From Cohnella nanjingensis (GTDB taxonomy: Bacteria > Bacillota > Bacilli > Paenibacillales > Paenibacillaceae), in contig NZ_JACJVP010000004.1 of the NCBI RefSeq assembly GCF_014212125.1, positions 1 to 64,000 of the forward strand: a stretch of 64,000 nt of DNA, written 5' to 3'. Each line of letters opens with the position of its first letter. The first letter of the stretch is position 1. The notes beneath the pieces are model-generated. The model saw nothing but the letters and a program-made list of their open reading frames with translations, was not told the DNA's origin and did no database searches. Position numbers and translations under genes: made by a program. This document shows, piece by piece, positions 42,745 through 51,554 of this stretch.

Positions 42745-43860
42745 ATGAAAGTCACGGATCCATCAATGCCTGCGGCCTTGGACGGCTTGCGCCAAGAAGC
42801 GGAGAGCTTCATACGGGCCTGCAGCCGGGAACGCGGCCTCTCGGATGCCGAAGCGGAACGCCGCTGGGCGGAAGTCCGCGGGCAGATCGAAGCGACGGGC
42901 ACCTACGCGCATACCTTCGAAGAGCTGGAGCACGGCGCCCGCATGGCGTGGCGGAACGCGAACCGCTGCATCGGCCGGCTGTTCTGGAACCGGCTGCACG
43001 TCTTCGATGCGCGCGCGGCGGATACCGAAGAGAAGGTATTCGAAGCGTTGACGCGGCATATCGCGTTCGCGACGAACGGCGGGGAGATCCGTCCCTCGAT
43101 CACGATCTTCAGGCCGGCGCAGGACGGCGGCGAACAGGTGCGGATCTGGAACCACCAGCTGCTGCGGTACGCCGGCTATGAAGGGGAGACGGGCGTCGTC
43201 GGCGATCCGGCTTCGGTTGCCTTCACGCAAGCGTGCAGGTCTCTCGGTTGGCAGGGAGACGGCACGCCCTTCGACCTGCTGCCGCTCGTCGTCCAGGTCC
43301 GGGGCGGCGCGCCCCGCTGGTTCCCGCTGCCGGAAGGCTTGGCGCTCGAGGTTCCGCTGGCGCATCCCGAGATCGACTTGTTCCAGGGCTTCGATACGAA
43401 ATGGTATGCGGTGCCGATCATCTCGGACATGGGACTCGAGATCGGCGGCATCTCCTACTCGGCGGCGCCGTTTAACGGCTGGTACATGGGGACGGAGATC
43501 GGCGCCCGCAACTTGTCGGACGAGTCCCGCTACAATCTCCTTCCGCTCATCGCGAGGAATCTCGGTCTCGACACGAGCTCGAACGCCTCGCTCTGGAAGG
43601 ACCGGGCGCTGGTCGAGCTCAATGTCGCCGTGCTCCATTCGTTCAAGCGGGACGGCGTGAGCATCGTCGACCATCATACGGCGGCCCAGCAGTTCGGGAC
43701 CTTCCAACGCAACGAGGCCCGCGAGGGGCGCGAGGCGACCGGGCGGTGGTCGTGGCTCATCCCGCCGCTGTCTCCCGCGACGACGGACATTTTCCACAGC
43801 CGGTTCGAGGACCGCGAGCTGTCGCCGAAGTACTTTTATCAACGACCGGCTTATCTGTAA
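42745..43860 (+). CDS. nos: bacterial nitric oxide synthase oxygenase
   Basis: ATG 42745 (GGAAGGAAG upstream) gives 371 residues, matching bacterial NOS (about 360). It oxidises arginine to citrulline and NO; it has no reductase domain and borrows electrons from flavoproteins. Seen: the heme-thiolate Cys in MAWRNANRCIGRLFW, FTQACRSLGWQGDGTPFDLLP, the substrate and pterin region ISYSAAPFNGWYMGTEIGARN, and the C-terminal HHTAAQQFGTF and WSWLIPPLSPATTDIFH. An extended -10 (TGTTATGAT near 42668-42676) lies upstream, overlapping a CACCC..GGGTG inverted repeat. Confidence 0.95.
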   Translation: MKVTDPSMPAALDGLRQEAESFIRACSRERGLSDAEAERRWAEVRGQIEATGTYAHTFEELEHGARMAWRNANRCIGRLFWNRLHVFDARAADTEEKVFEALTRHIAFATNGGEIRPSITIFRPAQDGGEQVRIWNHQLLRYAGYEGETGVVGDPASVAFTQACRSLGWQGDGTPFDLLPLVVQVRGGAPRWFPLPEGLALEVPLAHPEIDLFQGFDTKWYAVPIISDMGLEIGGISYSAAPFNGWYMGTEIGARNLSDESRYNLLPLIARNLGLDTSSNASLWKDRALVELNVAVLHSFKRDGVSIVDHHTAAQQFGTFQRNEAREGREATGRWSWLIPPLSPATTDIFHSRFEDRELSPKYFYQRPAYL

Positions 43861-43901
43861 CCGCGATTAAGGCGTCATCGGCTATCAAGGAGGAGAAAAG
43901 G

Positions 43902-44198
43902 ATGCAATTGAAGGACTTCGACTTTCTGTCGGACAGCACCGAGCAGACGTCGACCCGATATGTCACGTTCGTCACGCCGGGACTCGCGCGCTTCGACCTG
44001 GTCATCCTGACGACGAACCGGTTCTACGGCAAGAAGCTCGTCATCGATATGCAATCCGGCCGCAGCGGCGTGCTGGCGTACGACGACTTGGAGGAGGAAG
44101 GCGTGCTCGAATCCGTCTTCAAGCTGAACGAGGAAGAGGCGTCCGAGCTCGCGCAGTTCCTGGCGCTGGTGCTCGGCGAGGTTCACTTCACGGATTGA
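43902..44198 (+). CDS. DUF3055 family protein
   Basis: The 98-residue protein begins MQLKDFDFLSDSTEQTSTRY and carries LARFDLVILTTNRFYGKKLVIDMQSGR and LEEEGVLESVFKLNEEEASEL, as in the DUF3055 family of Firmicutes (function unknown). AAGGAGGAG lies upstream of ATG 43902. It follows nos by 41 bases and could share its transcript. Confidence 0.78.
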   Translation: MQLKDFDFLSDSTEQTSTRYVTFVTPGLARFDLVILTTNRFYGKKLVIDMQSGRSGVLAYDDLEEEGVLESVFKLNEEEASELAQFLALVLGEVHFTD

Positions 44199-44262
44199 CG
44201 CGCATGGGACGCGCGCCATCGGAGATACTATGGCCACATCGTGTCCGAAGGAGGCCCATCCC

Positions 44263-44535
44263 ATGCCCCGATTCCTCTCCGAACGCCGACAGCCGGTCGG
44301 CGATCTGTCTACCGTCGAGTCGCAGCGCAACGATCTCGCGCCGGAAGAATTCCCCGAAGGTCCTTACGGCGCGGACATCGACAGCCCGAGCCTGGGCAAG
44401 GTCACGCCCTGGCGGGCGGATCAGCACTTTCAGAGCAGCTTCGACTACGAGAACAAGGAGCTGCACGAAGGCATGTCGCGCGGCTATCCCGGCGACGATC
44501 CGCTGCCGGACGGCAGCGCCGGCACGACCGACTGA
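44263..44535 (+). CDS. small conserved cytosolic protein of unknown function
   Basis: ATG 44263 is preferred for its AAGGAGG; an earlier ATG at 44230 lacks a site. The 90-residue product is hydrophilic, acidic and Pro/Gly-rich, with LSTVESQRNDLAPEEFPEGPYG, SSFDYENKELHEGMSR and YPGDDPLPD. This pattern matches a small uncharacterised family annotated simply as cytosolic protein in Bacillales. A perfect palindrome terminator follows. Confidence 0.65.
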   Translation: MPRFLSERRQPVGDLSTVESQRNDLAPEEFPEGPYGADIDSPSLGKVTPWRADQHFQSSFDYENKELHEGMSRGYPGDDPLPDGSAGTTD

Positions 44536-44538
44536 AGA

Positions 44539-44580
44539 CGAGCAAGCCCCGAAGCGCGATCGCGCTTCGGGGCTTGCTCG
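44539..44580. terminator. perfect 42-bp palindrome, bidirectional terminator
   Basis: CGAGCAAGCCCCGAAGCGCG and its exact complement around ATCG form a stem of up to 19 pairs between convergent genes. There is only a short TTCC tail. Confidence 0.8.
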
Positions 44581-44600
44581 TTCCATGCCGCCGCGGACGA

Positions 44601-46025
44601 CTACGGCCGGAAAGCCAGCGATTGTCCGAACAGCAGCGCGTTGCTGATCTCCCTGCCGGGAGCCGTGCGCAGCTTGCCGGACGCGTAGAGGCCCGAAGAG
44701 GCGCCGCCGTCCAGGTTCATGCCCTGCATGGCGCCGAGCTGGAGCAGGATGCCGCCCAGCTGCGAGATCGTGGCCGTCGTCGCGACGACGACGATGCTGC
44801 CGTCCTTGCGAATGCCGATGCCGCTGCGGGCCGCCGCCGACGTCAGAATCTTCTCCTCGGTGAACCCTTCCGCCTTGGCGTCGATCGCGAGCTTGCCGTC
44901 CTTCACCAACCGGGGACCTGCCCCGACCGCCGTCGCGATATCGCTCCAATCGATCGGCTGTCCGTCCGCGTTCGTATACGAGATCTCGTAGCGGACCCGG
45001 CCGCCCTTGGCGAATCGGGCCGCTTGCGCCTGCTCGCCGCCCGTATAGACGAGCACGTAGCCGTCCTTCGGAATGGCGACGTTCTCCCCCTTCGCGACCC
45101 GCTCCACCTCGCCGCCGCGGACGACGACGGCCGTGCCGCGCGCGAAGCCGATCCGGCCGCCCCGCTTCGGCGTGAAGAGGATCGCCGCGTTCGCCCCGTC
45201 CGCCGGGGTCCGGTTGACGAAGTACGCGTACCAGCCGCTTGCCCTGCCCGTCGCCGCATCCGTCACCGTCCCGCCGATCCGGACGCGCAGCGAATCCATC
45301 TTCGCCGTCCCGTCCGCGGCGAATCCGATTGCCGTGCCCGTATTGCCCACGTGAGCGATCTCGCCGTCGGCGATGACCGTCCCCCACGGCTCGGGCACGC
45401 CGCCGTAGGCCTCGAAGAACGTCCCGTTCACCGCCGCGTCCGCGTGGCGCCGCTTCGCGAGGGACGCCAGCGCCTCGGTCCCGCCGATCGCGTCCCGTCC
45501 CAGCCCGACGTCCGTCCGGACGCCCTTCGGGATGTAGACGGCCTGCACCGCGAAGGAACGTCCGCCGACCTTGACGGATCGGCTCTCCGCCCGCGGCGCG
45601 AGCGACGGCTTGGGCTTCGCGGCTGCGCCGATCCGCACGGGAACGCGGCAGACGTCCGGCGCTCCGGTACCTTCGGCGTCCGCATCCGTTCCTGCCGGCG
45701 GCGCCGGCCGGCGAATCTCGAGCGTCGCCGTCCCTTGCGCCAGCGGAACCAGCATCCCGCCCATCGTCACGCGCGCGGATTTGCCTTCGGCGATCCGGTA
45801 ATCGTATTCCGTCCCGGAGGCCAGGCCGAGACGCTTCCGGACGTCCGCTCTCTCTCCCAAAGCCAGCGCCAACGGACCGGCCGGGCATGTTTGCACGGCG
45901 GCGGACGCGCTTGCCGAAGCCGCCTCCTCCGCGTGTATGCCGGCTGGCGTCACGGCCATGCCGACGGCCAGCATGCCGAGGAGGAACGGGATAGACTTGC
46001 CTTTCTTGTTGCAGCGATTCCGCAT
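44601..46025 (-). CDS. secreted phosphodiester glycosidase family protein (NAGPA/DUF2233-like)
   Basis: The 474-residue product has a signal peptide (basic start, then IPFLLGMLAVGMAVTPAGIHA), an N-terminal beta-rich part and a C-terminal NAGPA-like domain: VNGTFFEAYGGVPEPWGTVI, YFVNRTPADG, AVGAGPRLVKDG, RSGIGIRKDGSIVVV and MQGMNLDGGASSGLY. Related enzymes remove GlcNAc or other sugars from phosphodiesters of exopolymers such as teichoic acid. ATG 46025 is the only candidate; GGAG lies 14 bases upstream, a long spacing. Confidence 0.82.
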   Translation of the reverse strand: MRNRCNKKGKSIPFLLGMLAVGMAVTPAGIHAEEAASASASAAVQTCPAGPLALALGERADVRKRLGLASGTEYDYRIAEGKSARVTMGGMLVPLAQGTATLEIRRPAPPAGTDADAEGTGAPDVCRVPVRIGAAAKPKPSLAPRAESRSVKVGGRSFAVQAVYIPKGVRTDVGLGRDAIGGTEALASLAKRRHADAAVNGTFFEAYGGVPEPWGTVIADGEIAHVGNTGTAIGFAADGTAKMDSLRVRIGGTVTDAATGRASGWYAYFVNRTPADGANAAILFTPKRGGRIGFARGTAVVVRGGEVERVAKGENVAIPKDGYVLVYTGGEQAQAARFAKGGRVRYEISYTNADGQPIDWSDIATAVGAGPRLVKDGKLAIDAKAEGFTEEKILTSAAARSGIGIRKDGSIVVVATTATISQLGGILLQLGAMQGMNLDGGASSGLYASGKLRTAPGREISNALLFGQSLAFRP

Positions 46026-46107
46026 GATAGTAGATAGGACTCCTTTACGTATCGGTATTTTTCTTTTTTCGGCCGATTTCTCTTGAATCTTTAGACGCAA
46101 CGACAAC

Positions 46108-46153
46108 AAAGACCCTTCCGTCGGTCTTTGGCTGACCGTAGGAAGAGTCCTTT
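46108..46153 (-). terminator. imperfect terminator of the exonuclease gene
   Basis: AAAGaCCCTTCC..GGTC pairs with GACC..GGAAGaGTCcTTT around a 7-base loop, 50 bases after the stop. Confidence 0.5.
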
Positions 46154-46202
46154 GGGTTGGATATGAGCTAGAAGGATAGAGTAGGCCTAGATTGCGCGGT
46201 CG

Positions 46203-47063
46203 CTAGCTAATCAATTTCAGCAGAGAACCGAGACGGTATTGATCGAAGACCGGCTTGACGGAATCGACCGGCAGCGCCCAGAGGCATTCCTCGAGATTGC
46301 ATTCGATAGGGACATCGTCATGGATGCGGGCCAGCGTCCTCGACAGGTGCAGCATCTCCAGATCGTTCTCGATCTTGGACTTGATATTCTGGGAGAGCGA
46401 ATCCAGGTTCTCCAGAATGCCGTCGATGGATTCGAATTCCAGCAGCAGCTTAAGCGCCGTCTTCTCGCCGATGCCTTTGACGCCGGGATAGTTGTCGCTC
46501 GTATCTCCCGTCAGCCCTTTCATTTCGACGACTTGATGCGGGAGGATCCCTTTTTCCGTTTTTAAGTAGACCAGATCGTAGACCGCGTAATTGGAACGGC
46601 CTTTTTTCATGATGACGACATGAATGCGATCCGAGACGAGCTGCAGCATATCCTGATCGCCCGTCAGCACGAATACGTGGCCATCCGCGCAAAGCCTGCG
46701 CGACAAGCTGCCGATGCAGTCGTCCGCCTCGTAGCCCTCGATTCCGATATTCGGAATGCCCATCGCGGCTACGATCTCCTTGACCAGCGAGAACTGGGGG
46801 ATGAGCTCCATGGGCGCTTCGGGCCGGTTCGCCTTGTAGCCGACGTAGAGGTCCGTCCGGAAAGTCTTGCTCCCCATATCCCAACAGCAGATGACATGGG
46901 AGGGTTCAAACGTATTGATCGCGTCGAACAGATACTGCGTGAATCCGTAGATCGCGTTGGTCGGCGTTCCGTCCGCCGTCCGCCGAAAATCGTAATTCTG
47001 CGCAAAGTAGGCTCTGAAGAGCAGGGCCATGCCGTCGACGATCAGTATTTTTTTATCGTTCAT
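46203..47063 (-). CDS. 5'-3' exonuclease (YpcP/ExoR-like)
   Basis: The 286-residue protein matches the stand-alone PolI-type 5' nuclease. Metal-binding acids are in IVDGMALLFRAYFA, CWDMGSKTFR, YEADDCIGSL and TGDQDMLQLV; the helix-three-turn-helix is GLTGDTSDNYPGVKGIGEKTALKLL in pieces. It removes RNA primers and flaps. There is no polymerase domain. B. subtilis YpcP is the counterpart. Confidence 0.9.
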   Translation of the reverse strand: MNDKKILIVDGMALLFRAYFAQNYDFRRTADGTPTNAIYGFTQYLFDAINTFEPSHVICCWDMGSKTFRTDLYVGYKANRPEAPMELIPQFSLVKEIVAAMGIPNIGIEGYEADDCIGSLSRRLCADGHVFVLTGDQDMLQLVSDRIHVVIMKKGRSNYAVYDLVYLKTEKGILPHQVVEMKGLTGDTSDNYPGVKGIGEKTALKLLLEFESIDGILENLDSLSQNIKSKIENDLEMLHLSRTLARIHDDVPIECNLEECLWALPVDSVKPVFDQYRLGSLLKLIS

Positions 47064-47222
47064 GCTTTACCGTCCTAATAATATGGAATAATTTCACCCT
47101 AATTCATCCGATTAGGGAAGTTAGGAATAAATTTATCATATCGAACAAAAGCGGACGAAGCAATCACTTCGCGATTCTGCAAGAAAATACCACTTACGGA
47201 CAATCCTTATTCGGATAAAAAT

Positions 47223-47247
47223 AAAAGCTGCCGATAGGGCAGCTTTT
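47223..47247 (-). terminator. intrinsic terminator of the ThuA gene
   Basis: AAAAGCTGCC/GGCAGCTTTT with a 5-base loop lies 40 bases after the stop codon. Confidence 0.88.
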
Positions 47248-47285
47248 CCAACAACCAAAAGCACGTTCAACGAACCGACGAATCC

Positions 47286-47927
47286 TTACCGGCTCTCCGT
47301 CGCCCATTTCGCGGCATTTTGCAGGAGCCGGATCATCTGGGGATCGCCGAGCGCCTCCGTCGTATGTCCGGGCGTCATGCCGACCACCCGTCCTTTGCCG
47401 ACGTTGTGCGCCCAGGCGCCCACGGCCGTAACCGCTTCGGAGGTGCTCAGCATCAGCATGTCGGTGCGGGCGATGTCGATCTGGCAGTAATAATGCTCGT
47501 CCATGGCCGTAAAGCCGGAGATGCCGTTCAATACGGGATGGGAGACGTTGCGGATCGGCACGTTGTCGACGGGCACGTGATTGTGCGAATGGCCGATGAA
47601 CCGCCCCGAATTCAATTCGGTATAGTAGGGACTGTCCGCCTCGATCAGGACCAGTCCGGCATGCACGAACAGGATGCCCATCCCGTCCTTCACTTTATCT
47701 ACGATCCGCTGCTGCTCCGCATAAGCAATATCCGCTTCGCCGTCCGGACGGCCGACGGTGAGCAGCACCGTCAGATCGATCGGTTCCTGCGACTCCAGCA
47801 CGTCTCGGAGCCGGTCCGTCGAGACGACGTTCCACCCGGCCCGGTCGAACGCCTTATCGATCTGCGGATCGATCACTTCTTTGGGATGATACATATCGTC
47901 TCGGATGACGTACACCGTTTTGGCCAC
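47286..47927 (-). CDS. ThuA-like domain protein
   Basis: The 213-residue protein has the class I amidotransferase-like fold of ThuA: VYVIRDDMYHP at the N-terminus, GMGILFVHAGLVL, RFIGHSHNHVPV, FTAMDEHYYCQID and the end VVGMTPGHTTEALGDPQMIRLLQNAAKW. ThuA family members act in trehalose/sucrose use, and ThuA converts 3-ketotrehalose in other bacteria. It follows the yesMN/sugar transport genes by 90 bases, which fits a sugar-catabolic role. Confidence 0.82.
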   Translation of the reverse strand: MAKTVYVIRDDMYHPKEVIDPQIDKAFDRAGWNVVSTDRLRDVLESQEPIDLTVLLTVGRPDGEADIAYAEQQRIVDKVKDGMGILFVHAGLVLIEADSPYYTELNSGRFIGHSHNHVPVDNVPIRNVSHPVLNGISGFTAMDEHYYCQIDIARTDMLMLSTSEAVTAVGAWAHNVGKGRVVGMTPGHTTEALGDPQMIRLLQNAAKWATESR

Positions 47928-48016
47928 GCGGGCTCCCCCTTATCGCTTGTCGTTCTATCCAGTCCTATACTAATGCCCGCCGGACGATCGGGTAACGTTC
48001 GAGATTTCGGTTCGGG

Positions 48017-49594
48017 TTACATTTTTTCGGGTACGGACTCGCGTCGTCCCAGATTGCGGTATTCCACCGGAGAGATGCCCTCCATCTCCTTGAAGACCCG
48101 GTGGAAATGCTTGGCGTTCTCGAATCCGATCCGCTCGCCGATCTCGTATACCTTGAACTCGCTGTTTTTCAGCAGTTCCTTCGCTTTGCCGATCCGAATC
48201 TTCTTGAGGTACGAGACGAAGCTCTCCCCCGTATATTGCTTGAACGCCTGACTGAAGTAGGAATAGTTCATGGATACGTGATTCGAGACGATGGCCATGT
48301 TGAGATCCTTGTTGTAATTGTCGTGTATGTATTCGATGGCGCTTCTCATATCCCGGTGATCGATATGGACGGCCTTCATCGTCACGATATAGTCGTTCAA
48401 TTGATCCAGCAGGCGCTCCAGCGTATGGAAATAGGCTTGATAGCTCGGGAAGCTGTAGACGTCGGCGATCCGCTTGTACAGCTTCAGGATATCGACCGAT
48501 TCTTCTCCGTAGACGTTGAAGACATGATCGAACACCATCTCGTTGAACGCTCGGCTTAGCCGTTCGAGATAGGCGATATCGTAACGAATGACCTTGCCGA
48601 TCTCCATGATCTCCGTCACCAACTGCATCCGTTCCTTGCGCCGGTCCGTGCCCAGCATGTTCGCGACTCTTTGGACCGCTTCGAGCGGCACGACGAAGTC
48701 TTTGCTCTTGCGCGCGACCTGCTCGTATTCGATACTGACCGGCTCGGCATGGAAGAACGTATATTTAAAGGCTTTCTCCGCTTGGCGGTAGGCTTCTTGA
48801 ACCTCCTCCAGCCCGCCGGTCCATGCGCCGATCCCCATCTTGGCCTGGATTCGCTCGTGTCCGTTTAAGATGCGGGACAAGGCGGGCAGCGCTTCGTTCG
48901 AATCGGCGAAGACGACCAGCCGCATCTCTTTGTCGTAGAAGCAGAACGTGCCTTCGGAGCGGCCGCCGCCCAGCTTGCGCAGCAGCGTCTCGACTTGCTG
49001 GAGAAAGTCTTCGCGGTCGTCCGAATGCTCCGCCGCGACCGACTTCAACAAGGCAATCTGATAGCCGGCGTCGTAGCGTTCCATATGCAGCTTGCGAATC
49101 CGTTCGCCGACTTCCCGCTTGTCCGTGGCGGAATCGAGGAAAATCAAGTTGAGCGCGTTGGCGCGGTGCTCTTTGGCTTGCTCCGTGAAGGCCGACATCC
49201 ATTGCGACATCTTCTGCCTGCCCTCCAGCTCCGCCTCCAGCCGCCGGAGCGCCCGGAACAGCTCTTCGCGGACGATCGGCTTCAGCAAGTATTCCTTCAC
49301 GTTGCACCGGATCGCTTCTTTGGCATACCGGAAATCTTCATAACCGCTTAGAATGATCGTCTCCGGTCTGATTTCCTTCCCCTGAAGACGGTTAATCAGT
49401 TCGATCCCGTCCATCTCGGGCATGCGGATGTCCGTAATCATCAGATCGAAGCGGTCCGAATCGAGCTGCGCGAGCGCTTCCGCGCCGTTCCCCGCAAACC
49501 GCATGTCGTAGGTACGCGGAAACTCTCTTTCAATCATGGCCTTCAGGCCTAACCGGATGTTGTTCTCGTCGTCAATGATCAAAAGCTTGCGCAT
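48017..49594 (-). CDS. YesN-type response regulator with AraC DNA-binding domain
   Basis: The 525-residue protein has an N-terminal receiver (LLIIDDENNIRLGL; phospho-Asp in LMITDIRMPEMDG; KEYLLKPI), a central about 280-residue region and a C-terminal AraC pair of helix-turn-helices (NMAIVSNHVSMNYSYFSQAFK, ENAKHFHRVFKEMEGISPVEYR). It overlaps the kinase gene by 23 bases. Such YesM/YesN pairs control neighbouring carbohydrate ABC transporters. Confidence 0.9.
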   Translation of the reverse strand: MRKLLIIDDENNIRLGLKAMIEREFPRTYDMRFAGNGAEALAQLDSDRFDLMITDIRMPEMDGIELINRLQGKEIRPETIILSGYEDFRYAKEAIRCNVKEYLLKPIVREELFRALRRLEAELEGRQKMSQWMSAFTEQAKEHRANALNLIFLDSATDKREVGERIRKLHMERYDAGYQIALLKSVAAEHSDDREDFLQQVETLLRKLGGGRSEGTFCFYDKEMRLVVFADSNEALPALSRILNGHERIQAKMGIGAWTGGLEEVQEAYRQAEKAFKYTFFHAEPVSIEYEQVARKSKDFVVPLEAVQRVANMLGTDRRKERMQLVTEIMEIGKVIRYDIAYLERLSRAFNEMVFDHVFNVYGEESVDILKLYKRIADVYSFPSYQAYFHTLERLLDQLNDYIVTMKAVHIDHRDMRSAIEYIHDNYNKDLNMAIVSNHVSMNYSYFSQAFKQYTGESFVSYLKKIRIGKAKELLKNSEFKVYEIGERIGFENAKHFHRVFKEMEGISPVEYRNLGRRESVPEKM

Positions 49595-51452
49595 GCTCCC
49601 CTTGGCCTCCGGTCCATATCAATTTGGGCAGTCGCATCACGACTTTCGTATATTCGCCTGGCACGCTCTCCAACTGAATGCCATATTCGATGCCATAGTG
49701 CATTTGAATCCGCTGGTTGACGTTTCGCAATCCGATGCCTTTGTCCGCAGCCGCCGGGTCCAGCCGGATCTTCTCGTTGATCGACCGAACGAGCTCCGGG
49801 GCCATGCCCGGTCCGTTGTCCTTCAGCTCGATGACCGTCGTACGATCGTTCGCATAGGCTTCGATCGTGATGAGCAGGCCCGATGCTTGGGCGAGGCCGG
49901 ACGACGTCAGCCCGTGAATGACCGCATTCTCGACGATGGGCTGCAGCGACATCTTCAGAATATCCTGCTCATGAAACTCGGGCGGGATCAAGCAAGCCAG
50001 CCGAATGCGATCCTCGTAGCGAACGTTCATGATGGCGATATAATTTTTGATATGGTTGATCTCGTCCTTGAAACGCACGAAGTTGCCGGACCAGTGCAGG
50101 TTGTACCGCATCATCCCGCCCAGCGAGGTCAGGCTGTCCGCGATCTTGTACTGCGCTTCGACCTCGGCCATCATTTTCAGATTTTCCAGCGTATTGTACA
50201 GGAAGTGCGAATTGATTTGGTTTTTGAGCGCCTTCAGCTCCGCTTCCTTGGTTGCCGCTTGCTTGTTGACCGCGTCCGCGATGAGCCCGTTGATCTTGCC
50301 CATCATCATCTTGAAGTGGTGCGCCAGCTCCCCGACCTCGCCGCCCCCGCGAATATCGATCTGGACCTGGAAGTCTCCCTTTCGCACCCTTTTCATCGAA
50401 TCCCGCAGCAGATGGAACTTTTTGAGAATGAATTTGTTCGCCCAGAACGTCAGCAGCGATAAGATGGCGATCAGCGTCATGCTTAAGAGAATCAACATAT
50501 TCCGGGTCTTGTTGATCTTGCCGAACGATTCTTCCAAGGAGACGACGTTCAGCAAGTAGACGTCGAGGTGGTCCAGCTTGCGGAACATGCCGATATAGGA
50601 GATGCCGTTGTCCTTGAACGAAAAATAGCCCTTAGGGTCGTCCAGATGCCGTTCGAATTGCCCCTGCAGCGCCGGCAGCGAGACCGTGCCGAAGAAGGAA
50701 ACGTCCTTGTTGTAGATCAACTTGGACGATGATCGGTCCAACAGCAGCACGTGAGACCGGTCGTCCTGCAGTTGGCCGAACGCTTTGGGGAAGAAGTTCT
50801 CCAGCAGCATATCGACTTGGATAAGGCCCAGGTGCGAACCGTTCGGATAGCCGATCTCCCGCAGCAGCGAGATTTTGCCGACCGGAACGCTCACCGGGTT
50901 AAGCGTGCGCCGCATGACGTCCTTGTCCTGCGAATCGAACGCCCACACCTCCTTGCCCCGCTGCCGGAGCACCTCCCGATGCCACGGCTCTTCGGCGATC
51001 CGCGATTCGTCCAGGAAGATCGGCCAGATCTCCTTGACGTTGGCATTGCTCGTGTAGAGGCGGACATGGGCGATATTCGGGTTGTTGAACTGCAGGCGCA
51101 GCAAGTTGGGCACGACGTTCGTCGAGAAGTCGATGAGCGCTTCCGTGTCCGGCTCATGGCCGGCGTACAAGTACGAAGTGACGTTGCGGTCCGACACGGC
51201 CAGCTGACCGGTCCGCTCCATCATTTCGATGTTGTTTTGCATGTTTTTGTTTTCCATCTCGAGCATGTATTCGTTCGCTTTGAGGATGTCCTGGTTCGTG
51301 GTCTTGTAGAATTCGTTAAAGATGTAAATAGCGAACACGATGATCGGAATCAAGATAATCAGAATATAGGAAGCGAACAGTCTCGTTTGAAGGTTCATAT
51401 GGCCGAAAGCAAAGGCGAATCTCGCCCATTGTCTCCGTAAACGTCTGATCAA
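49572..51452 (-). CDS. YesM-type sensor histidine kinase
   Basis: The TTG at 51452 has GGAGG 8 bases upstream and is preferred over an upstream TTG; this gives about 626 residues. Two membrane segments (about residues 24-48 and 325-347) enclose a large extracellular Cache-like sensor. HAMP follows, then the His_kinase phosphoacceptor region LKNQINSHFLYNTLENLKMM and the ATPase (LQPIVENAVIHGL, ELKDNGPGM). It should sense an extracellular oligosaccharide or its binding protein and activate the YesN partner. Confidence 0.9.
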   Translation of the reverse strand: MIRRLRRQWARFAFAFGHMNLQTRLFASYILIILIPIIVFAIYIFNEFYKTTNQDILKANEYMLEMENKNMQNNIEMMERTGQLAVSDRNVTSYLYAGHEPDTEALIDFSTNVVPNLLRLQFNNPNIAHVRLYTSNANVKEIWPIFLDESRIAEEPWHREVLRQRGKEVWAFDSQDKDVMRRTLNPVSVPVGKISLLREIGYPNGSHLGLIQVDMLLENFFPKAFGQLQDDRSHVLLLDRSSSKLIYNKDVSFFGTVSLPALQGQFERHLDDPKGYFSFKDNGISYIGMFRKLDHLDVYLLNVVSLEESFGKINKTRNMLILLSMTLIAILSLLTFWANKFILKKFHLLRDSMKRVRKGDFQVQIDIRGGGEVGELAHHFKMMMGKINGLIADAVNKQAATKEAELKALKNQINSHFLYNTLENLKMMAEVEAQYKIADSLTSLGGMMRYNLHWSGNFVRFKDEINHIKNYIAIMNVRYEDRIRLACLIPPEFHEQDILKMSLQPIVENAVIHGLTSSGLAQASGLLITIEAYANDRTTVIELKDNGPGMAPELVRSINEKIRLDPAAADKGIGLRNVNQRIQMHYGIEYGIQLESVPGEYTKVVMRLPKLIWTGGQGEHAQAFDH

Positions 51453-51554
51453 GGGGGGCTCCTCCAAACGATGCAATAAGCAAGCATCTCATCCGTCCCG
51501 AATGGATGGACAAAAACCCAGGGGGACCTGGGTTCTTGTGCCTGTCTTGCCGGA

